Under the pieces are notes generated by a model. It was not told the DNA's origin. It worked only from the letters and a program-made list of their open reading frames with translations, and ran no database searches. This document shows positions 1 through 5,316 of a DNA stretch of 5,696 nt, piece by piece; the stretch's first letter is position 1, and the number at the start of each line of letters is the position of its first letter. The stretch spans positions 1-5,696 of the forward strand of contig WLKV01000049.1 in NCBI GenBank assembly GCA_009701085.1, in the 5' to 3' direction. Source of the stretch: Actinomycetota bacterium (GTDB lineage Bacteria; Actinomycetota; Actinomycetes; Nanopelagicales; Nanopelagicaceae). Position numbers and translations under genes: made by a program.

Positions 1-12
1 AAAGGAGAGCTC

Positions 13-1131
13 ATGTTGAAGAAGAAAGTTATTGCGCTCGGTGTTGTAGCAATTGCTGCTTCACTTTTGGCAGCGCCATCAGCAAACGCTGGTGCAAAGC
101 CTGCCGCAAAGGCAAATGTTGGAGATGAATGTCTTCGCGAAGGCACAAAAGCTGCAGGTCGCGGTGTAAACGGAACTGATCTCACATGTACCAAGGTTGC
201 AACAGGTACTTTCGCTGGATCACTTCGTTGGTGGTACCCAGAGATGAAGCCTTACGGAACGCTTGAATGGGTTTCATCATCTGCAATCGGTGGCGGATAC
301 GGAACGACAGCTATCGCTATCGGTGATGCAATGAAGAAGGAAGGCCTTCTTAAGGATTACACCGTTACATATAAGACAAATGCACCTCTTGGCCTTGGAT
401 ATTTCTACGACCAGAAGGATCGCAAAGATCTTCTTCTCATCACAGGTTTCGCAATGCCTGGTGGACTTGCAACTAACGGCTCAAAGCTCACAATTACTAC
501 TGCACATGCTGTAGCTGGAATCATGCGTGAAGCAGAGGCATTCGTTGTTCCAACTTCATCGAAGTACAAGACAATCAATGACTTACTTGCAGATATCAAA
601 GCAAATCCAAAGGCTGTCGCAATCGGTGGCGGTAACTACGGTGGAGTTGACCACGTAACTGTGGCAACACTTGCTGCAACTGTCGGCGTTAAGGCCACAG
701 ACCTCAACTACATCCCATACTCAGGTGGCGGAACACTTACACCTGACGTTATTGGTGGACGTGTTGCTGTTGGTATCTCAGGAACTTCTGAATTCTCTTC
801 ATACGTTGCAGCTGGAAAGATGCGCGTACTTGCAGTGACTTCACCAAAGCCTCTTAAGGTCATCAAGGGCAAGACTCTCGTTCAGCAGGGTGTGGATCTC
901 ACATTCGGTAACTGGCGCGGAATCCTTGCACCATCTGATCTTGCACCGGCTGATTTGCTCAATACCCTCAAGGTTATTGATGCACTTCACTCAACACAGT
1001 CTTGGAAGGACACATTGGTCGCTAAGTCATGGATCGATGAGTACCGCGCTGGAGATGCATTCTCTAAGTGGATTAAGACAGAGAACACAGCAATCATCAA
1101 CGTTCTCACCGATTTCAAGTTGATCAAGTAA
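13..1131 (+). CDS. tctC: TTT-family solute-binding protein (TctC-like)
   Basis: Extracytoplasmic binding protein of a tripartite tricarboxylate transporter, expected to capture a carboxylate-type solute and pass it to TctA-TctB. The start is fixed by an AAAGGAG ribosome site at 1-7, five bases before ATG. Residues 1-26 are a classical signal peptide (KKK, hydrophobic core, ANA cleavage site at 24-26) with no lipobox cysteine, so the protein is probably secreted rather than a lipoprotein. Residues 27-75 form an extension with C40 and C59 and a tryptophan pair at 73-74. The TctC/Bug-type fold follows: GGGYG at 93-97, GGGNYGGVDHV at 205-215, YIPYSGGG at 233-240 and NWRG at 300-303. At 372 residues it is somewhat longer than usual, mostly from the extension. 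The first ligand loop lacks the aspartate I expect from the family, so the substrate cannot be named. First gene of a tctC-tctB-tctA-MFS cluster; its promoter lies outside the window. Family confident, substrate unknown. Confidence 0.9.
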   Translation: MLKKKVIALGVVAIAASLLAAPSANAGAKPAAKANVGDECLREGTKAAGRGVNGTDLTCTKVATGTFAGSLRWWYPEMKPYGTLEWVSSSAIGGGYGTTAIAIGDAMKKEGLLKDYTVTYKTNAPLGLGYFYDQKDRKDLLLITGFAMPGGLATNGSKLTITTAHAVAGIMREAEAFVVPTSSKYKTINDLLADIKANPKAVAIGGGNYGGVDHVTVATLAATVGVKATDLNYIPYSGGGTLTPDVIGGRVAVGISGTSEFSSYVAAGKMRVLAVTSPKPLKVIKGKTLVQQGVDLTFGNWRGILAPSDLAPADLLNTLKVIDALHSTQSWKDTLVAKSWIDEYRAGDAFSKWIKTENTAIINVLTDFKLIK

Positions 1132-1134
1132 GGT

Positions 1135-1158
1135 CAATTTAAAATCAACGTTAAATTG
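1135..1158 (+). repeat. Inverted repeat / hairpin 1 between tctC and tctB
   Basis: A perfect 8-base inverted repeat, CAATTTAA at 1135-1142 and TTAAATTG at 1151-1158, with an 8-base loop. It begins three bases after the tctC stop. Its right arm contains the TTG (1156-1158) that is the most likely tctB start codon, so in mRNA the stem would cover that codon. It is A/T-rich and therefore individually weak. The repeat is directly visible; a role in limiting tctB translation is inferred. Confidence 0.6.
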
Positions 1159-1638
1159 CCTCAAGGCGGAAAGAGTGAGCTCACATTTGTGGGCTCACTC
1201 TTTCTCCTTGGTCTCATCGTCTTCTGGGATACAGCACGCACGGAACTTCCAGCATTTAATCTGACTGTCAGCCCTAAAGTCTTTCCCTTCGCAATTGCCA
1301 TCCTCTTGATGGCGCTGAGCGCTCTGCTCTTTATCAATATTCTGCGTGGCGATACCGCTATACCTGAAGGCCTTGAAGCAGGGGACCCGGTCGAGAAATC
1401 TGATTACAAGACTTTTGCATTAGTACTTGCTTCACTCTTTGCATTCTTACTTCTTATCGAGCGCGCGGGATTTATCATCGCCGCCTCAATCACATTCTTT
1501 GGAATTACCGTTGCTTTTGATAATAAGAAGCATCTTCGTGCCGCGGTATTTGGCACGCTCTTTATTACCGTCATCTACTTCTCATTTACCCATTTCCTCC
1601 ACGTGCAGCTACCGGCCGGAATTTTGAAGGGTATCTAA
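1156..1638 (+). CDS. tctB: TTT small membrane subunit (TctB-like)
   Basis: Small membrane subunit that pairs with TctA in tripartite tricarboxylate transporters. The 160-residue length and layout fit the family: hydrophobic segments at about 9-24, 43-62, 86-101, 104-121 and 129-148, a charged cytoplasmic-type loop at 64-85, and the closing LPAGIL at 152-157 typical of TctB. The family is poorly conserved, so the assignment also rests on its place between tctC and tctA. The start is uncertain. No ATG lies in frame between the tctC stop and the first membrane segment; only TTG at 1156 and GTG at 1189 are available. Neither has a convincing Shine-Dalgarno, and both lie in hairpin arms. TTG is preferred because it leaves a short polar N-terminus before the first helix. 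The gene ends in a TAATG overlap with tctA, which suggests translational coupling. Confidence 0.85.
   Translation: MPQGGKSELTFVGSLFLLGLIVFWDTARTELPAFNLTVSPKVFPFAIAILLMALSALLFINILRGDTAIPEGLEAGDPVEKSDYKTFALVLASLFAFLLLIERAGFIIAASITFFGITVAFDNKKHLRAAVFGTLFITVIYFSFTHFLHVQLPAGILKGI
1168..1205 (+). promoter_or_regulatory. Strong stem-loop 2 in the 5' end of tctB, possible attenuator
   Basis: A long hairpin visible by eye. Bases 1169-1180 (GAAAGAGTGAGC) pair perfectly with 1193-1204 (GCTCACTCTTTC). The pairing continues inward through a U·G pair (1181/1192) and CACA/TGTG to a tiny loop around 1186-1187, and a G·U pair (1168/1205) can close the base. The 3' side is pyrimidine-rich (CTCTTTCTCCTT) but has no clean U-run, so it is a poor textbook terminator. 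It may instead protect the tctC mRNA 3' end or cause partial termination, giving more binding protein than permease, as is known for many binding-protein transporter operons. It lies inside the tctB reading frame and overlaps an alternative GTG start at 1189. Confidence 0.6.
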
Positions 1639-3140
1639 TGAATAGCTTCAACTCACTCATCGATGGTTTCGCCAGCGCACTCACTCTGAGCAACTTAGGA
1701 TTCGGACTTCTCGGCACATTCCTTGGAACTCTTGTTGGAGTTCTTCCAGGAATTGGACCCGCTCTCGCAATTGCGCTCCTTCTTCCCATCACCTACACAG
1801 TGAGCCCCGCATCTGCGCTGATTATGTTTGCCGCTATCTATTACGGCGCTATGTATGGTGGATCAACAACATCAATCTTGCTCAATACCCCTGGAGAATC
1901 AGGGTCAGTTATTACCGCTCTCGAAGGTAACAAGATGGCGCGCAATGGTCGCGCTGGAGCAGCTCTTGCAACAGCTGCAATTGGCTCATTCGTTGCTGGA
2001 ACTATCGCCACATTGATCTTGGCATTTACCGCTCCGACGATTGCAGATTTAGCCATCAAAGTAGGTGCTGCAGACTATGTAGCGCTCATGCTCGTTGCAT
2101 TCACAACAGTATCTTCACTTCTTGGAGCCTCACAGATTCGTGGATTTATCTCACTCGCAGTGGGTCTCGTTCTCGGACTTGTCGGCGCAGATCTTCAATC
2201 AGGTCTCTCTCGCCTTACCTTTGGCAACCAGGCTGCTGTTGAAGGAATCGAAACAGTTCCTGTCATCGTTTCAATCTTCGCTCTTGGTGAAGCGCTCTAT
2301 ATCGCAAGCCGATTTAAAGAACTGGGTTGGAACATTATTCCCATGAAGGGCAAAGCCCTCATGACTCGCGATGATTGGAAGCGTTCATGGAAGCCCTGGC
2401 TTCGTGGAACAGCTTTAGGTTTCCCACTTGGAGTTATTCCCGCTGGTGGCTCTGAAGTACCTACATTCTTAAGCTATTCAGTAGAGAAGAAGTTATCGAA
2501 GAACCCCGAAGAGTTTGGTCACGGAGCTATTGAAGGTGTTGCGGGGCCAGAGGCTGCCAACAATGCAAATGCTGCTGGCGCACTCGTTCCACTCTTAGCG
2601 TTAGGTCTACCAACATCTGCAACTGCAGCGGTAATTCTCGTAGCTTTCCAGACTTATCAAATTCAACCCGGACCAACGCTATTCCTCACTAATGGTGCGC
2701 TGATCTGGACTTTGATTGCCTCACTCTTTATTGGCAACACACTTCTCTTGGTACTGAACCTTCCACTGGTACGTGTGTGGGTTCAATTGTTAAAGGTTCC
2801 ACGCCCATACCTCTTTGCGGGCATTGTGACCTTTGCAATGTTGGGCGCTTACGCTCTCAATACATCGACCTTCGATGTCGAAGTAGCGATTGCAATCGGA
2901 ATTGTTGGATTCTTATTCCGCAGATTCGGAATGCCAATCACTCCGCTTATTCTCGGTTTAATTCTTGGACCAAACCTTGAACTTCAATTCCGACGCGCAC
3001 TCCAAATCAGTGCGGGGGATTACGGAACTCTGTGGGCATCACCGCTCTCAAAGGTCCTCTACGCAGTGCTATTGCTTGCTCTCTTCACACCAATTATTAC
3101 TCGCGTAATGAAGAAGGTTCGTAAGGACGCTCACGCGTAA
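1638..3140 (+). CDS. tctA: TTT large membrane subunit (TctA-like)
   Basis: Large permease subunit (TctA family) that carries the transport path for the solute delivered by TctC. The family is unmistakable. The N-terminal half has GVLPGIGP at 34-41, YYGAMYGG at 68-75 and NTPGE at 83-87. The C-terminal half has the repeat-like signature [11 protein letters not shown] at 304-314 and GLPTSATA at 323-330. The protein is 500 residues, normal for the family, with many hydrophobic segments throughout and a short basic tail ([11 protein letters not shown]). The ATG overlaps the tctB TAA by one base, and GAAGGG at 1626-1631 lies six bases upstream, so both a ribosome site and coupling support this start. 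The family is thought to work as an ion-coupled secondary transporter without ATPase; no ATP-binding subunit is present here, in agreement. Confidence 0.96.
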   Translation: MNSFNSLIDGFASALTLSNLGFGLLGTFLGTLVGVLPGIGPALAIALLLPITYTVSPASALIMFAAIYYGAMYGGSTTSILLNTPGESGSVITALEGNKMARNGRAGAALATAAIGSFVAGTIATLILAFTAPTIADLAIKVGAADYVALMLVAFTTVSSLLGASQIRGFISLAVGLVLGLVGADLQSGLSRLTFGNQAAVEGIETVPVIVSIFALGEALYIASRFKELGWNIIPMKGKALMTRDDWKRSWKPWLRGTALGFPLGVIPAGGSEVPTFLSYSVEKKLSKNPEEFGHGAIEGVAGPEAANNANAAGALVPLLALGLPTSATAAVILVAFQTYQIQPGPTLFLTNGALIWTLIASLFIGNTLLLVLNLPLVRVWVQLLKVPRPYLFAGIVTFAMLGAYALNTSTFDVEVAIAIGIVGFLFRRFGMPITPLILGLILGPNLELQFRRALQISAGDYGTLWASPLSKVLYAVLLLALFTPIITRVMKKVRKDAHA

Positions 3141-3145
3141 TCGCG

Positions 3146-4297
3146 ATGTCTCAATCTCGATGGGCTACAAAATTACTTTATAGCTCTGCAATAACCCAAG
3201 GCGCGATCTATGTCATCAGACCGATGATCACTTATCGCGCACTTGAGTTAGATGCTTCGGCATCAACGATTGGATATATCGCTGCGGTCTATGCACTCTT
3301 TCCAGTTCTCCTTGCTCTCACCTTTGGAAAGATGGTGGGGCAGATTGGTGAAGGTCGATTCGTCATCATCGGAACTTTCTTCATCGGGGTATCGGCTGCA
3401 CTTCTGTTGACTGCACACTCTCTCTTTCTCTTAGCAATTGCAGCTGCGCTCTCAGGCCTTGCACATCTTGCGTGCATGGTGGGTGGACAGACCATGGTTG
3501 CGCTCAAAAGCCCAACAGATCAATATGAAGAACATTTTGGACGGTACACATTTAGCGCATCACTTGGACAGATGGTTGGGCCAATTCTTGCAACGCTCGT
3601 TGCTGGCTCCACTGGAGTAATGCCTAAATCCACAAGCGCAGCATTTGCACTCGCACTCGCCTTAGCTGCAATTGCAATGGTTCCAGTAATTTCCTGGCGA
3701 AATGAGCCACCTACTGTGCGCGGCCGTAAAGAAGATTCTGGTGCACTGCGTGCAGCAGGAGTGCTACTCAAGAAACCCGGAATGTTCGCTGCAATCTTTA
3801 TGTCACTCGCTATCTCCTCCACCGGAGATATCTTGGTTGTCTTTCTCCCTCTCTATGGCAACGAAAATCAATTCTCTGCGCTCTCTATCGGAATTATTAT
3901 TTCGATTCGGGCAGCAACATCGATGGCATCTCGCTACTTCTTAGGTCGCCTCAGTGCGCGATTTACTCCGCGCCAATTGCTCACAACCAGTAATGCAGTT
4001 TCAATTGCAATGTGCATTGCGATGGCATTTGCACCCAACCCGTGGGTGCTCGGTGCCGTTGTATTTATTGCAGGTTTCTCACTTGGAGTGGGCCAACCTC
4101 TGACGATGACCTTGATTTCTCAATTAACCGCCCCAGATGAGAGAGCCCTCGCCGTCTCAACCCGCCTGACCGGCAACCGCCTTGGCCAATTCCTTATCCC
4201 GGCTGCAGCTGGCTTGCTCGCCGCCTCGGCTGGAACGAGCGCCGTCTTTATAGGCTTGGCGATCCTGGTTTCGACCACATTTCTGCCTCGCCAGTAG
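3146..4297 (+). CDS. Major facilitator superfamily (MFS) permease
   Basis: Polytopic membrane transporter of 383 residues with about twelve hydrophobic segments in two halves. A basic, polar central loop at about 184-208 separates the halves. The loop after the second segment (GKMVGQIGEGR, 61-71) fits the position of MFS motif A, but the usual aspartate is missing. A second basic loop, GRLSARFTPRQ, occupies the equivalent place in the C-terminal half, and RLTGNRLGQ is at 340-348. Substrate and direction cannot be told from sequence. The ATG is 5 bp after the tctA stop with no ribosome site at good spacing (AAGGA at 3124-3128 is too far), so translation probably depends on ribosomes finishing tctA. 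This implies co-expression with the TTT system. An exporter of a breakdown product or an alternative importer are both possible. Superfamily confident, specific role unknown. Confidence 0.88.
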   Translation: MSQSRWATKLLYSSAITQGAIYVIRPMITYRALELDASASTIGYIAAVYALFPVLLALTFGKMVGQIGEGRFVIIGTFFIGVSAALLLTAHSLFLLAIAAALSGLAHLACMVGGQTMVALKSPTDQYEEHFGRYTFSASLGQMVGPILATLVAGSTGVMPKSTSAAFALALALAAIAMVPVISWRNEPPTVRGRKEDSGALRAAGVLLKKPGMFAAIFMSLAISSTGDILVVFLPLYGNENQFSALSIGIIISIRAATSMASRYFLGRLSARFTPRQLLTTSNAVSIAMCIAMAFAPNPWVLGAVVFIAGFSLGVGQPLTMTLISQLTAPDERALAVSTRLTGNRLGQFLIPAAAGLLAASAGTSAVFIGLAILVSTTFLPRQ

Positions 4298-4316
4298 AGG
4301 TCAATCCATCCTTTTT
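4285..4316 (+). terminator. Weak candidate terminator after the MFS gene
   Basis: CCTC at 4286-4289 can pair with GAGG at 4297-4300 around a 7-base loop that includes the MFS stop codon region, with one further G·U pair. A TTTTT run follows at 4312-4316. The stem is short and the T-run lies 11 bases away, so this does not meet the usual standard for an intrinsic terminator. It is listed because no better termination signal is visible between the two gene blocks. Confidence 0.2.
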
Positions 4317-4325
4317 AGCCAATTT

Positions 4326-4337
4326 CCCTTATAAGGG
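4326..4337. repeat. 12-bp perfect palindrome in the infA upstream region
   Basis: CCCTTATAAGGG is identical to its reverse complement. It lies 10 bases upstream of the candidate infA -10 element, where an operator would be placed. Its centre TTATAA also resembles a promoter element. A palindrome of this length is expected about once by chance in a window of this size, so function is not established. Confidence 0.3.
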
Positions 4338-4347
4338 GGGTCGGCCA

Positions 4348-4353
4348 TAGAAT
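4348..4353 (+). promoter_or_regulatory. Candidate -10 element for the infA operon
   Basis: TAGAAT matches the TAnnnT consensus of housekeeping sigma factors. It lies 88 bases upstream of infA, in the only sizeable gap between the transport and ribosomal blocks. The -35 region at normal spacing (around 4324-4330, TTCCCTT) is a poor match. A promoter is expected here because the two blocks differ in function, but its exact position is inferred. Confidence 0.35.
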
Positions 4354-4424
4354 CTCCCTTCGCGCTCCAAGAAATCCACAAGGTTTCAAGGGGTTCGACC
4401 CTGTTCGTTCAATTCGAAAAAGAG

Positions 4425-4431
4425 AAGAAGG
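4425..4431 (+). promoter_or_regulatory. Ribosome binding site that fixes the infA TTG start
   Basis: AAGAAGG is complementary to the 16S 3' end and sits nine bases before the TTG at 4441. There is no ATG or GTG in frame nearby, so this site together with the family length decides the non-ATG start of infA. Confidence 0.65.
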
Positions 4432-4440
4432 TATTCATCC

Positions 4441-4662
4441 TTGGCTAGTAAAGATGGTGCGATCGAAATCGAAGGCACCGTTGCTGAGGCGTTACCTAAC
4501 GCAATGTTTCGTGTTGAGCTAACAAATGGACATAAGGTCTTGGCACATATCAGTGGAAAGATGCGAAAGAACTACATTCGTATTTTGCCTGCTGACCGTG
4601 TGATCGTAGAGCTCAGTCCATACGACCTTACAAAGGGTCGAATTATTTACCGTTACAAGTAA
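4441..4662 (+). CDS. infA: Translation initiation factor IF-1
   Basis: IF1 binds the A site of the 30S subunit during initiation and works with IF2 and IF3. The 73-residue protein is a single S1-like OB fold covering nearly the whole chain. It matches the bacterial family almost throughout: IEIEG at 8-12, [12 protein letters not shown] at 16-27, [14 protein letters not shown] at 29-42, [10 protein letters not shown] at 45-54 and [15 protein letters not shown] at 59-73. The start is TTG, read as Met, supported by AAGAAGG nine bases upstream and by exact agreement with the usual actinobacterial length. It is the first gene of the infA-rpmJ-rpsM-rpsK block, with an approximately 80-base leader if the TAGAAT at 4348 is the -10. 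Identification is secure; only the start codon carries slight doubt. Confidence 0.97.
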   Translation: MASKDGAIEIEGTVAEALPNAMFRVELTNGHKVLAHISGKMRKNYIRILPADRVIVELSPYDLTKGRIIYRYK

Positions 4663-4680
4663 GTAATTCGCCACTAACAA

Positions 4681-4685
4681 AAGGA
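4681..4685 (+). promoter_or_regulatory. Ribosome binding site for rpmJ
   Basis: AAGGA, within AAAAGGAAA, lies seven bases before the GTG at 4693. It supports that codon as the rpmJ start in the 30-base gap after infA. Confidence 0.75.
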
Positions 4686-4692
4686 AATTCGC

Positions 4693-4806
4693 GTGAAGGT
4701 TAATCCAAGCGTGAAGAAGATTTGCGACAAGTGCAAAGTCATTCGTCGCAAAGGTCGCGTAATGGTGATCTGCGAAAATCTTCGTCACAAGCAGCGTCAG
4801 GGCTAA
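4693..4806 (+). CDS. rpmJ: 50S ribosomal protein L36
   Basis: Smallest protein of the large ribosomal subunit, bound to 23S rRNA. The reading frame starts at GTG and encodes 37 residues, beginning [20 protein letters not shown] and ending HKQRQG, the normal length for the short bacterial form. The zinc ligands are all present: C11, C14, C27 and H32, in the C-x2-C-x12-C-x4-H pattern. This is therefore the zinc-binding (C+) version rather than the zinc-free form that some bacteria use under zinc starvation. Basic residues dominate the rest of the chain, as expected for an rRNA-binding protein. The gene lies 30 bp after infA with its own good ribosome site and is followed by a long structured gap before rpsM, the conserved order in many bacteria. 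Confidence 0.97.
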   Translation: MKVNPSVKKICDKCKVIRRKGRVMVICENLRHKQRQG

Positions 4807-4938
4807 TACCCAGACAATAAGTACGCGTGATGCGACTTAACTAGAAATAGTTAAGACCCCCGGACCGGTAGGCCAGGGCTCGATAAATATGTCGAGGAGC
4901 ATTGCGGAGGACCTCCGGAGACAGAAACGGTTGAATAC
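4807..4938 (+). promoter_or_regulatory. Structured mRNA leader upstream of rpsM (candidate autoregulatory element)
   Basis: This 132-base gap is long for a ribosomal operon and is dense in inverted repeats. Stem A is 4836-4843 with 4848-4855, eight perfect pairs closed by a GAAA tetraloop. Stem B pairs 4857-4859 with 4876-4878, then 4862-4863 with 4873-4874 and 4865-4866 with 4871-4872, around a GGTA loop. Stem C is CTCGA at 4879-4883 with TCGAG at 4892-4896. Stem D pairs 4905-4909 with 4913-4917 and hides the GGAGG at 4906-4910. Stems A to C follow one another almost without gaps. In E. coli the mRNA leader before rpsM binds S4 and represses the alpha operon. A similar role here is inferred from position and structure only; I recognise no sequence match to a named RNA family. 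Confidence 0.55.
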
Positions 4939-5316
4939 ATGGCACGTCTAGTCGGTGTCGATCTTCCACGCGAAAAGCGTGTAGAGATTGCACTCACCTA
5001 TATTTTCGGAATGGGTCTAACCCGTTCCCACGAAACGCTCAAGGCAACTGGGATTTCTCCAGATACCCGCGTTAAAGATTTGCAAGAATCAGAGCTTGCT
5101 CAGCTTCGTGAATACATCGAAGCTAACTACAAAATCGAGGGTGATCTCCGCCGCGAAATCGCAGGCGATATCCGTCGTAAAGTCGAAATCCAGAGCTACC
5201 AAGGTATTCGTCACCGTAAGGGACTTCCTGTACGTGGTCAGCGCACACATACAAACGCTCGTACTCGTAAGGGTCCACGTAAGGCAATTGCCGGTAAGAA
5301 GAAGGTGACTAAGTAA
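4939..5316 (+). CDS. rpsM: 30S ribosomal protein S13
   Basis: S13 sits in the head of the small subunit, contacts 16S rRNA and the P-site tRNA through its basic tail, and forms bridges to the large subunit. The 125-residue protein matches the family end to end: [21 protein letters not shown] at the start, TRVKDL near the middle, [20 protein letters not shown] around 87-106, NARTRKGP at 106-113, and a lysine-rich tail. The ATG agrees with the usual start (MARL-). The oddity is upstream: the only GGAG/GGAGG sequences end at 4920 and 4910, 18 or more bases away, and the best nearby purine stretch (GAAACGG, 4924-4930) is a poor ribosome site. Initiation may therefore depend on folding of the leader. 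The stop overlaps the rpsK ATG by one base. Confidence 0.98.
   Translation: MARLVGVDLPREKRVEIALTYIFGMGLTRSHETLKATGISPDTRVKDLQESELAQLREYIEANYKIEGDLRREIAGDIRRKVEIQSYQGIRHRKGLPVRGQRTHTNARTRKGPRKAIAGKKKVTK

Noticed and set aside
890..1123. A 77-codon plus-strand frame within tctC
   Set aside because: It lies in another frame of a well-supported gene, and its serine/histidine/leucine-rich translation is typical of a shadow frame.
3520..3822. A 100-codon minus-strand open frame inside the MFS gene
   Set aside because: Its composition follows from the complementary hydrophobic codons of the MFS gene; there is no supporting start signal or recognisable domain.
1131..4307. The same AGGTCAAT string just after the tctC stop (1131-1138) and the MFS stop (4298-4305)
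   Set aside because: Only eight bases match, and the flanks differ. It is best taken as coincidence rather than an attachment or insertion repeat.
4386..4406. A GGGGTTCGACCC segment that resembles the T-arm of a tRNA
   Set aside because: The stem around a TTCGACC loop does not pair beyond two bases, and no acceptor, D-arm or anticodon arm is found on either side. It is more likely part of the infA 5' leader.
4519..4788. An open frame on the minus strand covering infA and rpmJ
   Set aside because: It is fully overlapped by two certain ribosomal-block genes on the other strand, has no ribosome site worth noting and resembles no family.
4836..4855. The GAAA-loop stem in the rpsM leader as an intrinsic terminator for rpmJ
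   Set aside because: It is followed by ACCCCC, not a T-run, so it lacks the second half of an intrinsic terminator. A structural role in the leader fits better.
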